Below, piece after piece: positions 31,827 to 43,997 of a stretch of 64,000 bases of DNA. How positions within the stretch are numbered: position 1 is the stretch's first letter; each line of letters starts with the position of its first letter. Below the pieces are notes generated by a model, which saw only the letters and a list, made by a program, of their open reading frames with translations, was not told the origin of the DNA and did not search any database. Both the position numbers and the translations under genes were made by a program. Location of the stretch: assembly GCA_028571685.1 (NCBI GenBank), contig CM053154.1:1924501-1988500 (forward strand), written 5' to 3'. The stretch comes from Heterohyrax brucei. Its lineage: Eukaryota; Chordata; Mammalia; Hyracoidea; Procaviidae.

Positions 31827-34420
31827 TCTCATTTCAGGGAATTAGCAGACCATGGATTCTGAGCTGGGGGGTGTCTCTCTGTCCAGCCGGAGGAGACAGG
31901 ACCGCTGTGCCTCTGAGTCGGCTCTGTGGGGCGTCTGTGGCCGACATCCCATGTGGAGGCCCGTTAGAGTGAAGGGCATGCAGCCTCCTGCACCCCTGCT
32001 CTTGCTCAGAGGCTGCAGCCTGCCTGGGGCCCAGGGCGGTACAAGCGCCGGAGCTCCTCGGAGCCTGTGTCAGCCTCCATCAGTACGTGCACTCTGTGGG
32101 CTGTGTGGGCCGGCCTGGCCGTGGGCATGCTAGCCGCCTCCGCCCCAGCAAGCGTTGTGCTGCAGTGCTGCCGAGAATCCTTGAACGTGGAAGCCTTTTA
32201 GGAGCTTTTTTGGTCAAATGCCTACTCCATGATAAAAACAAGGTGTCTCCCTGTGTCCTCCTTGGGGACCTGCTGGAATGATGCGTTTGCACCCCACCTA
32301 AGCAGCTTGACCTCCCGGCAATGGTCCCCTCAGACCCACTCTCCGAATGTGATTGAACAGCGTCCGATTGCAGAACACCTCCACGTTAATGGGAGTGACA
32401 CTGAAGTCACTGCTGTGTTTAGGGGGACTCGGTCTATAAAAAGTCCTGGTTTTCTCCGTGTCAGGCAGGCACCAGTGCTCCTGGTTGTCACAGCGGAATG
32501 TCTGGCAGTTCTTCTGTGTTTATTAGTTTAAAAAGGACCACCCACCCTGTGGCTCTATCCGGAATCAGGACCAAACAGTCATCTCGGAACTCTGCCTGCT
32601 TTCAGTGAGGCATTTGACACGGGCTCAGAGGACCACCAGTAGGCTGAGATCGGTGTTGAGAGGGCTCAGGCCACAGGAATCGGGCTGAGCTGTCTCCAGT
32701 CGTTTGGGGGACAGACGATCCACGGTCTTGGGGAGTGTTGAGAAGTTTCATCAGTGAGATGGAAGAGTGGCTGAGGAGCCAACCACAGGACAGTTCTGAA
32801 TCCACGTCACCCTGCCGGTGAGACAGGAAGGAGAGTACAGTGCTCCCAGCTGGGTGCTGTCGGTGCTGGACTGCTGATCTGAAGGTCAGTGGCTCAGACC
32901 AACCCATGTGTGCTGGGGAAGAAAAGCCTGGTGGCCTGCTTTGGGAAAGGCTTCCCAGATGCACAACAGGCTGAGATCCAGGGCACCAGGACACCGCCAA
33001 GAGAAGTGAGGGGACGGGCACGGAGCCTCCTGCAGACAGAAGCCCCTGGACTGTGACGTGCAAGCTCACGGGCACTGCTGTCCGCCCCCTCACCCTGCTC
33101 ACCAGCGTGGCCCTGCCCCTGAGGTCTGGGACCCTGCCAAGTGCCAGAGCCCCACTCTCCCCTCTGGCCTCCTTGGTGCCTTCTCTGCCTGCTCTGTGCC
33201 CCCGGCTCCAGGGAGATGTGAGCGGCTTTGCTCTAAGAAGACAGTGTCTTTAATTTTCCAAGTCCTTTCTTCAGGGAAAACCAGACGTCTAAGATTGGTT
33301 CCTAGTCTCCCAGAGTATAAAACGTTTCCTTGTCTCGGGGTCCTCTCTCAAGTCTGTCAGGTGACGTTCTGCTGAGTCAGACTGAATGAGGAGACCCTCT
33401 GAGGTGGGCATCAGGGAACCCCAAGGCCCTCCAGTGATGCCGCTGAACAGCCTGCAGTGGCTTCTGCTTTACATGTGCTGTCCTTTACATTACTTGGATG
33501 GTGACCAGCTTGCCACACTATCCTCGCCTCCAGCCTCCGGGACTGCTGTTGGCTGTGACATGCACTCCCCACCCAACCCCCTGGCCTTGACCCCCCAGTC
33601 CTCCCCTGCCTTTTCCTCGCCTCTTTCCGTGTCATCCCAGCCAGACAGACGAGCTCTCCAGAGCCGAGTCCTTGTCTCTCCAAGCTGCCCCAGGGACCTG
33701 GGATGGAGTCTGGCACAGGATAAAGCCCAGTCCCCCGACCCCGCTCCTTCCTAGGGTACCCAAGAGCCGATCAGCAGCACTTCCTCTTCCTCCCGGGGAG
33801 TAGCGTCTCCTCCACGCCTTGAGTGGCTGCCGGCACCTGGGGAACAGCGAGTCGGAACCGCGCGTCCTCCGTGGGTGCCGGGAACGCGCTGGCATCACGC
33901 TCCGTTCTCACTCTCGTCTGCTTGCTGCTTACGTTGCCTCTGCATCTCCTCAGCTGGAGGCCTCCTGTCTGATGCGTGGTTGGCACACCTTGGTACCCGG
34001 CCCTCCACCAGAGTGTGCCCACCCCCCAGGCAGTGCCTGTGCTGGGGCTCACCGAATGCCCTCACGAGCCCTTTTTCCATAGAAACGCCTTCTTTTTGAG
34101 GGAGACTCCCCACACCCCGGCTCACATTGCTGGAGACTGGGTCCCAGCGACACAGAGTTCAGGAGGGGTCCTTCAGTGCAACCTGGCAAGTGGGAGCAAA
34201 CTTTGCGTCAGAGTTCATTTTTGTACTTGGGTGTAGAAAGTTTCTTTCAACTGGATTTTATCAACTTACTCCCAGCATAAGATGTTAAATCAGGGAAATG
34301 GCCTTTGGGGACAAGATTAGGACAGCTCTGCAAACTGCTTTCTTGAGGAAATACCCCGCTGACTCCAGGCATCCTTCCTGATTTACTAGTCACATGTCAC
34401 CTGCAAGTCTTTGATGTTCA
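31827..34420. other. Unassigned GC-rich sequence with one SINE piece
   Basis: Apart from the SINE fragment at 32849-32952 no repeat or gene is recognised. Frames of 100-166 codons overlap on both strands, as expected in GC-rich DNA. Confidence 0.35.
32849..32952 (+). mobile_element. AfroSINE-type SINE, head half, sense
   Basis: gctgggtgctgtcggtgctg, ggactgctgatctgaaggtc, agtggctcagaccaacccat, and gaagaaaagcctggtggcct follow the SINE head and first part of the body. The tail is missing. Confidence 0.6.
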
Positions 34421-35185
34421 TCACACACATACACCTATACCCTCACACACATGTATACATATGTACTCACACACACACGTACAAAAACACACACTCACGC
34501 ATGTCTGCACATGCATACACACATACACACATGAATACATATACACATAAATACACAAAAAATCACATTTACACACACACACAGGTGGGTGGACACACAT
34601 GCATGCATGCACACAAGCATATATGGATACATTAATTCACATATACACATACATACTGACACATATATGTGTACAAATTTACATTTACATACATCGACAC
34701 ACCCCTACACATACAAACACATATACACTCTCAAACATATACACCTTTATGTACACACACTAACACATATACATGTATACGCTTACACAGAGATGCATTT
34801 ACACACACTTAGACTGGCTTGGCAGACATGTGGTATTTGTGTGTATGTTTACATATAATTACCTACATATGTATGCATAGATACTCAAACACTCACACAT
34901 ATACAAACACGTACATATATACCTATCCACATACATGTACGTGTACACACTCAAACAATGCTTACATACACTAATACACAGACATAGACACATGCATAAG
35001 ACTCACACTATATGTACCCCATGTTCATATAAACACACACACTGAAACAAACTTATGCACATACGTGCACACATATATACGCATAAACTCCCAAATAGAT
35101 ACACACGTGCAGTATAGACATACAGATTTGCACACACATGTAGACAGACTCACACTCATACTCACACACACACAGGTAAACAGAC
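34421..35185. repeat. Long CA/TACA-rich simple-repeat tract (about 760 bp)
   Basis: Nearly continuous ACAC, ATAC and ACAT steps, with local pure runs such as acacacacacac, interrupted near 34808-34860 by tgactggcttggcagacatg-like sequence. Low-complexity frames (Thr, His, Tyr, Ile repeats) on both strands follow from this. Confidence 0.9.
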
Positions 35186-36461
35186 CATTAACGCAGAGCA
35201 TGAGAGGGGCCGTGACGGCGCCGTCTTGTCCTCTGAGGTGGCAAGAGAGCTTTTCTTGTAGCAAGCCGCCTTAGTCATCCAGAACTTCCAGAACAGAAAT
35301 ATCACAAGTGGACGGCTTTAACAAAGAGAAATCTGTCTTCCTGCAGGGAAGCCGGCTAAAGTCCAAAGCCGGAGCTTCAGCTCCAGGAGAAGGCTGGCTG
35401 TGTTGGCTCTGGAGGAGGGTCCTGTACTCAGTCTCCCCTTGGACTGGGGGGCTTCTCAGGCACATAGACCCTGAGGTCAAAGGACAGGCTCTGCTCCTGG
35501 AACTGCTGTCTTGGCGATAAGAGGTCCCCAGCTCTCTGCTCGCTTCCCTTTCCTTTTTGCTCCCGGCACAGCCCGAGCTTGCAGACTGAGTCCCCTCTCG
35601 CTGGCACAGCTGCTGCCTTTCCCTCTCATTCACGTCACAGAGGCAGGATTTGCAGCACGTGGGAAAAACCACACACTTCTAGGGATTGTGGCCCAGCCAA
35701 ACTGACAAGGATTTGGGGGGGACGCACAGCTCAGTCTGTGACGTGGGCCTTGGGGTGAGGTCAGGGGAGCATTTGGGAAGGAAGTGATGCGAGGGCCATG
35801 GATGACACAAGACGGCCCCTGACCACAGGGCCTCTGGGGAGGAGTCAGAGCACCCGGCCGGAGAGTGGCCTGGCTGGGAAAACAGACCAGGCGCCTGTCT
35901 CTGTGATGGTGTCAGCAGGAACCCACCAGCTTGTGCAAAGACCCCCATCCAACACCCCTCAGACGGGTTTTCTCCTGGGTGCACCCCGCCACGTCCGCTG
36001 CAGACTGGCACCCGGATGCCTCAGTGTGTCCCTGCACGTCATGGGAATGCTGGCGCCTAACTGCACGTGAGGCCCGTGACAGACGTGGATCTGATCCACC
36101 TGGCTTTTACTTTTGTGCCTCTTTCTTCAGAATCCCACCTGTGCCACCGTTCATGCCCCGTGGTCCACTGGGGTGCAGTGAGTGAGATGCGTGACAAGAA
36201 CAGGCTAAGCGCTGGGGGCACAGGGACAGGTGCGGAGGCCTGGAGGTGACAGCTGCGTGGTCACTGTGAGAGCCTCCGAGGCCCGGAGGTGCTGCCTGTC
36301 TGCTTCCGTGTCCCCCTTCTCGCTCACTAGCCTTCACTGAGGTTCCCCCATGCTCCCACCCACCTGGGCCCTCCTTTCTTTTTAAGAGGGTTTTTGTTGC
36401 TGTTGTTGTTAAGCCCATTGGGAGACGCCAGGGTTGGACTTTGTCCAACTTTCATCCTGAA
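35186..36461. other. Unassigned sequence
   Basis: No gene recognised. A short (TTG)n piece at 36388-36410 (ttgttgctgttgttgttaag) looks like the isolated tail of an antisense RTE or SINE copy. Confidence 0.35.
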
Positions 36462-36650
36462 ATTTGTTGTTGCTGTTGAGCTGGTTCTGACTCGCAGTGA
36501 CCCCCTGCACAACACAACCCAACACCGCCCAGTCCCGCACACGCCTGCAATCGTGTTTGTGCGTGAGCCCATCCCCGCAGGCACCGCGCCAGTCCACCTT
36601 GCTGAGACGCCTCCTCTTTCCCGCGGACCCTCCACCCCACCGCTCACCCT
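36462..36650 (-). mobile_element. RTE (BovB-like) LINE 3' end, antisense
   Basis: tgttgttgctgttgagctgg, ttctgactcgcagtgacccc, acaccgcccagtcccgcaca, gagcccatccccgcaggcac, and cctcctctttcccgcgga follow the antisense RTE 3' terminus. CpG-rich compared with the older copies. Confidence 0.75.
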
Positions 36651-36799
36651 GGACTGGGTGCTGGGAGCTCCCCCGGGAGCAGCGAGTTCTGTTGACGAGC
36701 AAGAGCACAGCTCTCGATGTGAGCGTCCGGGGCGCCCACAGAGTTCAATGCTCAGAGTTTTCAGACAGAGAGAAGAAGAGCTTCCCTTGCCTGGTTGCT

Positions 36800-37110
36800 G
36801 CTCGTGGGGATAACAAAGCGGGCTGTTGTTGTGACTGTCACCGTTGTGAGTGGTCGACAAGTCCGCTCGGCCTCACAGAGGCCGCAGGTACAAGAGGGAA
36901 GCGCTGCTCAGCCCCATGGCTGGTCTGCTTCAGTTCACCTCGCAGCACTTGTGGCGACTGCCTTCCAGAAGCCGATGGCCAGGTTCTTCTTTGTCTCAGT
37001 TGGAAACACTGCTGAACTCTGCTCACCACGGGTGAGCTACTGGTGTTTGAAATATTGGTGTCGTGGTTTCCAGAGTCAGAGCAACGTGCAAGCCACCAGG
37101 TAAAACCAAC
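36800..37110 (-). mobile_element. Probable tRNA-Gly-type SINE, antisense
   Basis: A (TTG)-like tail (gggctgttgttgtgactgtc) is followed by ccatggctggtctgcttcag, ttccagaagccgatggccag, gttcttctttgtctcagttg, and gtgtttgaaatattggtgtc. These resemble the antisense body of the tRNA-Gly SINE or a related long form. The tRNA head is absent. Confidence 0.5.
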
Positions 37111-37507
37111 TGTCAGACAGGGATCAGATCAAGTATAAAGGCAGAGAGACAGATACCGGTGACACCAGCCACTCGCTGGCTGCTCAGTGCTGGCCTTCTG
37201 GGTGATGGCTTCAGTGCTATCACAACAGTCCCATCACGTGACTTTGCATGTTCCGGAAGGAAGTAACCCCACGTAGTAAAGCTTGGTGACTCTTACACAG
37301 ACGGTAGAGCAGGGGACTCAGCACCAGGGGCTTGTAACTAAGATGCCATGCACGTGTGGAAGACGCTCAGGGACCCCAAGAATGGCCCCTGGAGAACAGC
37401 GAAGTGGGGAGGACTGTCCACCAAGGTCAAACCCGTGTGCTGCATGGAGGTGTCCCAGACATGTACAGGGGCACTGGACAGGGACTCACAAGAATCCAGA
37501 GAAACAC
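37111..37507. other. Unassigned sequence
   Basis: No gene or repeat recognised between the SINE and the mariner element. Confidence 0.3.
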
Positions 37508-38075
37508 GAGGTCTGGCAACAAAGTCCGCAAACTGAATTGTTCTAAGCGTGCGTACCTCAGTGCTGAATGTCACCAAGGTCACCATTGCAGTACTTCCCT
37601 TGAGAAGCTGTGCACTGAGGCCAACACCTAGTCTACCCTGCAGAGCAATTTTGGAACCCTTTCTGGAATGGCCATTGCACACGGTGGCATGGTGGCAAGT
37701 TTGTGAACTTAATTGTCGAGTTGTCTGTGAGGGAGTTTTTAGGCAGTAAACAAATAACTGTTGAAACACCCTCCCTGCTCACCTGATCTGGCCCCCGGTG
37801 ACTTTTTCTTTACCCAGTGATAAAGCAGATATTGAAAAGAAGAGATCTGGGTGACATTCAGGACAGCAAGGATAATATAATGACAGGACATCCAGGGTAA
37901 TATGACGGCCCTTCTGGAAAAATAGCTCCAGAATTGCTTTGCAGGGTGGGCTAGGCACTGGCTTCGTTACACAGCTTCCCAATGGGAGGACTTCCAAGGT
38001 GACCATAGTGATACTCAACAGTGAGGTGTGTAGCACTTTTTCTAGGGTAAGTTCACTAACTTAATTGGTGGTCCT
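37508..38075 (+). mobile_element. Fold-back mariner derivative (nonautonomous), transposase centre in sense
   Basis: Ends are mariner-like: gaggtctggcaacaaagtcc on the left, and on the right aagttcactaacttaattgg followed by tggtcct, whose complement resembles the left end. The two arms (about 37508-37690 and 37890-38075) are inverted copies of one another. Each derives from the 3' end of a mariner transposase gene. The centre encodes SPDLAPGDFF at 37789-37821, the block with the third catalytic aspartate of D,D34D mariner transposases. It cannot make a transposase. A second copy of the same architecture and nearly the same length occurs at 43482-45745. Confidence 0.8.
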
Positions 38076-41000
38076 TGTATTCCAGTGACTGGACTGTTAG
38101 CTTGCACATCTGACCCCAAATGCCAGAGACGGCAGGTCTCGCCAAGCAGTTTGGACGTCCCACCTGTGATCAGTGGGGACTCCTGTTGCCATAACCCAGA
38201 GACGCAGGAAGTCTACCAGCTTTCAGGGTGCTGTACCTTGCACACTGTTCTCCCTGCAATCCCTGAGTTAGCAATTAGCGTTAGCAGTTTCTAGACACTC
38301 AGTTGTCGTCACTCAGGGTGCTGATGAGTAACCAGGCTCGACCAGCCGTACGGTCTACAATTTGCTGGTGTGTTGCCTCACTGCAGAGGGGAATGCTGTC
38401 AGATATTGGACGTCGGCCTCCCAAAGATGAACTCGGAGGAAAAATGAGCCATTTGCAGGGAAGGCTATTAAGAGCGAGGCTGGAAACCTCATCTTTACTG
38501 AGTATCCTGAGATTTGAAGTCTTCATGTCTTCACATCAGCTTAAAGAGTATGCATGGCTATAAATGTCATTGTCTCAAATCTTTGGACATCAATATTCCT
38601 GTTTCTGCTCGTTGTGGCAAGTGATCGTCAAGATATGGGCACAGTTAAAGCACGCGGGAAAGAGTCATTGTAGGGGAATTAATGGCCTCATTGCATCTCG
38701 GAAGGTCTGCCAAGGGAGAGGTGTGTTACAGACACGGGAGGGTGGTCTGATACTCTAAAAATGCGGCTTAAAGTAGGCACCGATGGATTTGTACCACTTG
38801 TTTTATGTAACTTATTAGTATGCAAGAAGATCAAGAAAGCTTATGATTATTTATGAAGGCCTTTCCCACATACAGCCAGATCAGCAAACCCCATTGAGAT
38901 CCCAGCCCTAAGCGCCCAAGCACAGCTAAGCAGCCTGTTTAGAAGAACAAAGGGTGCATGATAACTCATTTCTTTCACACGGTTTTCCAGTACCTTCTGT
39001 TATTACCTAGGAAGCAGTCTTTAATGTTAAGATTCTGGAAAGATGAGATGGAGATGGTGTCTGAGTTCATCTTGTCTGGACGCCTGGTGGAGGCTTCAGT
39101 TTGCTAACAGTGTCTCTGTACCTTTGAGGAGAATCGTTGGGCACAGCTGAGATCTGACAGAGGGAGTCTGGGCACGGAACGAGCTTGGATATCCCGTAAC
39201 TGAGCATTCTGCTCTTGCAGCAACATGAGCAATTTGCTTTATGATCTGCTGGACGTCAGTCCCGAAGGCTTTTGAGGAACAATAGAGAACTGGATGTAGA
39301 ATCTGCACTAGTGATGGTCTAACTTTGTTCAGGGTGGTAGAGTTCGCGGAGAGCTGGCCCGTCCGTCCTCCAACCCATGCTCGCACCACGGCTGCTGCTC
39401 ATGGGCACTGTTGTTCCCTGGGAGACAAACATTCGGTCACTGATTTAAGGCTACAGAACATCAGAGGCTTGCCACAAGGGGAGGGCCGTGCCACAGGGAA
39501 CCAACCAGGTCTCCCTCGGTTATCACTCATGGGGCACCAGGCTCTGCAGGTCGGGGCCAGAGGAACTGAGAACAAGCCTGGGGGCGAGCCTAGCTGATCA
39601 GACAGGGGCCAGGAGAACAGGATGATGGTGACCACAGTGACAGCGTGCAGGCAAGCTGAACTTTGGGGGGTCCCCAGGGCTGCAGAAGGTGGGAAGTGGG
39701 TGAGGAGTCAGTGCACCCGAGTCGGAGAGGGGAACACGCATGTCCTTCTGGCAGGCTGAGCAGGTGGGTATAAGTGCTGCCTGTCTGAGTTCAGAGTGTG
39801 GGCAGCCCAGAGCTCCTTACTTGGGCAAGCGCAGGGCCAGGCCTGTCCACGTTCCCACTTTCATTGGTAAGGGCCTGGCTTGCAGGGCCTGGCCTGCTCT
39901 GGGCAGGGTCTCTCTGACCAGCATCTCTGCTGATGCATGTTCACTCGTGCAGGGAGTGGCTCCCAAAGGAAGCGGTCGTGAAGGGCCTGTGGCCGGAGGC
40001 GTGGACTCTGTAAAGGCAGGTTGTCAGCAAGGCTGTGCAGTGGGCAGGAGAGCTGGCCTGGAGGAATGGTATCAGAGGGCTTCCTCCACGAGGGGGACCG
40101 ATGTATCCACTGCGTGTCCTGTGGGCCCATCAGAGACCCCAGAGGCCAGCAGGAACTCCTTGTCAATGACGGGGGAGCAGATGCGGCTGGCAGGATCCGT
40201 GTCATGGGTTCCTGCTGCGAGGTGCCTTCACGGAGCAGGAAGTTACTGTTAGAACAAATCCCTAGTTTTCTAGAGGTTTCCACACCAGCACACTTCCAAG
40301 AAAGTAACAGAAACTAATCAAATGGCCACTGACTTCATCCAGCCAGCAGCTGTTTCCCAAGGCAGCTCCTAGGCACCAGTGATGGCCCTGGCTGCTGGCA
40401 GCTGGGACTGCGCTTCGGCTCAAGGAACATGCAATGGCGCGTGAGCCTTGGCAAGGGGAACCTCCACCCCTCCGACAAAGATCATGCCTGCGAAGTTTCC
40501 ACTGGTGGCACCCAGGAGGACGCCACCATGCTCGGTAGGGCGGCCTACAGTCACCCTCGCCGATAGCCAGCAGCTGCAGCAGGAGGGGCCTGCCTGGCCG
40601 GGTGGGCTAGGGAAAGCCTCTGTGCCAGTGGCTCCCTGGGCTCTCTGCCCGAGCGTCTTGGATAATCTGAGCTGGGTGCACGATGTGGGGTGGGGTGCCC
40701 GCAGCACTCTGTTCCTGCTGGATTCCTTTGGCTGGGGACCCTTCCTAACACCTTGAGTTTGTGATGTGGTTTTAGTGTAATTAAAACATGCATCACCAAA
40801 TTATGTAATCAATTCTATTCTGCTTCAGTTGTAGTTTCCAATTGACCCCAGGCTGCTGGCTCTGTGCAGAAGCCTGTGACTCAGGGGCATGAACAGGTGG
40901 CTGGTCCCCTGCCACCTGCTCACATGCAATATCCAATTATGTGCACGCTACTTTGCTGCTGGCCTCTGAGCAGACAGACAGCCTTGGTGGCTCCACAGGC

Positions 41001-42925
41001 CAGGCCCTGCTACCTGGAGCGGGCTGCTCGGAGAGGCTGTCCTGAGCACAGGTGTGACCAGGAGGCAGCTGCTACTGGAAAGCCGGGGGACAAGAGAGCC
41101 CACCCATTGAAAGGCCCGTGAACCTGAGCAGACCAGGTGTGGCCTGCAAGCCCAGCGCCCCCGGAGGTCGGACGAGGTGGACCTCAGCTCAGCTTACTAA
41201 GCACTCCCTGAACACCTACGTCTGCCAGCTCCATTATCTCCAGAGGGAGTCCTGCATCTCCCGAGGGGACACAGCACAACGGGAGCCTCGGCTCTGCAAA
41301 AAGATGAAATCAGTACTGAAGAATCGAGGGGCTCTCTGCAGACAGAACCCACAGAACCCACAGTTACCCACGGCCTGGAAGCTTCTACGACATGCTCCCA
41401 ATCACCCATCAGACTGGTCAGATGGTCCACAAAACTAACGCTAGAAATCATATGAGCCGACCAAAAACTGCGTGTGAGCCCTGGTAACAGGGCAAGGCGG
41501 AAGTCTAAGAATGCCATCCAGGCTCGCCTGACTGTGGACAGTCGGCCCTTGGTCCTCTCCAGGTGGCACGACACCCCGGCTTGGCAGACAATGTGACACA
41601 GGAGTCAGCTTTAAAGCACACGACTGGGTGTCCTGTGGTGTTTGTCCCCATGAGTGGAGTGATGGGACTGACACATTGACGATTGAGGACATAATGTTGT
41701 CACAGTGCCACAGCGGACACACACCGTAGTGTCACTGTGTAGAGCGGCAGGGTGTGGTGGCACTTCCCATCATATGCAGTTACCAGGTCTGCAGAAAGCA
41801 TCCCCTTTTCACCCTAGTTATCGGCTGTGCCAGCTCTTGGGGGCCCCGATTTCTGGCTGCTTGCATTCCTGAGCCCTGAGGGTAGACTCTTGTTGATGAG
41901 GATGGTGACAAGGACACGCAGCTCTGGTGCAGATGCCACTCATCTAGGGTGCAAGCAGATGGAGAAGGACTGCAGAGGTGACACTGGGAGGGAGGGGAGC
42001 CAGGTGGGTAGCCCTGGACAGGCGCACAGGGAGGCTTCCCGGCTCTCCAGGTCTGTGGGCTTCCCCAGGCCTCACTAACGCTATGCCTGAAGGGGACAGG
42101 CAGCAGGTGGGGGAGGAGGCTCGGGGCCAGGGGCGTGAAGAGGGAGGTGGAAGTCCTCAAGTAGCCACTGCTGAAACCAAGGAACTCGTCCAAGAAGGAG
42201 AGCCAGAGAGGAGGCCGGCCCAGGCCACTCAGGGCCGACGGAGGTGAGTTACAAACAGGAGACGCACACCACACCAGCTCCATGCTTTCTCCAAGGCGAG
42301 CACTGGAGACTCTGAACCTGCGGCAGAGGGAGAGCCGGGAGCCTGGAAGGTCCCAGGAGAGGGGCCTGGGACGGAGGTCAGGAGGAGCCTGGGGGCCACG
42401 GGGAAGAGGATGGGAGGGACGGCTCTGGGGGTGGGCGCCCCGGGCCAGGCCGGCGGGCGGGGGGCTATGACTCCATAGCTCTCCCCCTTGAGTTTCGCTA
42501 GTTTAAAAACATATTTTAACATTTTCCAAACCTCAAGTCCTGTCTGCTCCACAAAGCTAGAAGGAAGGCTCAGATAGAATTAACGATAAAACCAGCCACT
42601 CTTCCTTGTAGGCGTAAGTGGCACAGTTGATTTACACAACGATGATTTACAAATGCAAATAACCAGTGTCTTGGCAGAAAGAAGATACAAAGGTGATGTA
42701 ATTAACAGCCTGTAAATCTTTGAAAATCCCCCACTAAGCCCTCTTCTACAAATTCTCTGAGTTCCGTAAAATAGGATCATTTCTACAAGATTTAATATCA
42801 TCATGGTGAACAGAGCTACTTTTTTATCATTTGAAAGAAAAATGCAAATAGAATCAGACTTATTTTTATTTATGGGTCAAAAATCACATTTGATGTGAAG
42901 TAATCTGCTTTACCATGGAATGCCT
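38076..42925. other. Longest unassigned stretch (about 4.8 kb), no gene recognised
   Basis: I recognise no exon, SINE, LINE or LTR. Open frames up to 170 codons (39740-40252) overlap others on the opposite strand. AT-rich parts lie at 38760-38880 and 42480-42900. The latter continues without repeat signature and is a candidate for conserved noncoding sequence. Confidence 0.35.
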
Positions 42926-42929
42926 GGAG

Positions 42930-43170
42930 AAGGAACCAATCAGGCTTAGAAGAAATACAACCAGGATGCTCTTTGGAAGTGAGGACGGAGAGACTTCAGC
43001 CAATTATTCTGTTACATCGTCAGGGAAAGACCAGTAGCCAGACAAGCACACTGCACTTTACAAATCAGGAGGTCAGTGAGGAAGAAACCCTCGGACTGAG
43101 ATAGTGGCCACAACAATGACTTGGAACATCCTAACCAGCAAGGATACAGTGCAGGGCCAAGTGATGTGTC
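42930..43170 (+). mobile_element. RTE (BovB-like) LINE 3' part, sense
   Basis: caaccaggatgctctttgga, agtgaggacggagagacttc, gttacatcgtcagggaaaga, gaggaagaaaccctcggact and agatagtggccacaacaatg follow the RTE 3' coding end (compare 13384-13640 and 59256-59560). The 3' terminus is not reached. Confidence 0.75.
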
Positions 43171-43213
43171 CTTCTGTCACTCATGGGTAGATAATATGTG
43201 TCCCCAAGGACAC

Positions 43214-43260
43214 TGTGTGTGTGTGTGTGTGTGAGTGTGAGTGTGTGTGTGTGCATGTAT
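43214..43260. repeat. (TG)n microsatellite
   Basis: Runs of tgtgtgtgtgtgtgtgtg with two gag interruptions, about 45 bp. Confidence 0.95.
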
Positions 43261-43267
43261 ATATGTA

Positions 43268-43414
43268 GAAAACCAAAACCTATGGCCGTCGGGTTGATTC
43301 TGACTCAGAGCGACCCTATAGGACAGAGTAGTTTCCAAGGAACCCCTGGTAGATTGAACCACCAGCCCTTTCATGAGCAGCCATAGCACTTAACAACTAC
43401 ACCACCAGGATTTT
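43268..43414 (-). mobile_element. AfroSINE-type SINE, antisense
   Basis: aaaaccaaaacctatggccg, gttgattctgactcagagcg, accctataggacagagtagt, and the reversed head acttaacaactacaccacca. One of the better-preserved copies, flanked by a TG tract on one side and a CA tract on the other. Confidence 0.95.

Positions 43415-43420
<6 letters not shown>

Positions 43421-43481
<61 letters not shown>
43421..43481. repeat. (CA)n microsatellite, about 30 uninterrupted units
   Basis: Pure CA dinucleotides between the SINE head and the mariner end. Length and purity suggest it is polymorphic. Confidence 0.98.
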
Positions 43482-43485
<4 letters not shown>

Positions 43486-43550
43486 TCTGACAGTTAAGCT
43501 CGCAGACTCCTCCTAGAGAAAGTGCTACACCCTTCATTGCTGAATATCAT

Positions 43551-43997
43551 TGTCATGGATTGAATTGTGTCCCCCCAAAAATGTGTGTGTTGATTTGACT
43601 TGGTTAGGAGTTCCCATATGGTGCCCTTCCTCCCATGTGTTGTGAATCCTGCCTCTGTGATATTGATGATGGAGAATGGTTTGCAGTTGTGTTAGTGAGG
43701 CAGGATTCAAGCTTGTGGAATATAAGGGAGAGAAGTGAGCTGAGGAAGTTGGGAGCCTCATACCACCAAGAGAGAAGCACCGAGCAGAGCACATCCTTTG
43801 GACCCAAGGTTCCTGTGCCGAAATGCTCTCACTGGATGTGGACTCAGCCTATTGGACTGTGAAGATTTCTTATACGGAATGGACTTGTTCTTTTTAGTGG
43901 ATTTGTGGCTTACCGGACTGTGACAATAAAAGCTTCTCCTCATGAAACCTTCCACTCGTGGTATTTTCTGTTAGAGCAGTACAAGGTGATTAGGACA
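43551..43997 (+). repeat. 5' LTR
   Basis: Opens tgtcatggattgaattgtgt and closes gattaggaca, so it has the TG...CA ends of an LTR. A polyadenylation signal aataaa lies at 43925-43930. By eye it differs from the 3' LTR at roughly twenty bases and a few indels, including a segment of about 20 bp (near gtggactcagcctattgg) that the 3' LTR lacks. Confidence 0.9.

Noticed and set aside
34421..35185. Subtelomeric or telomeric repeat
   Set aside because: The units are CA/TACA and not TTAGGG; no telomere-like hexamer array was seen.
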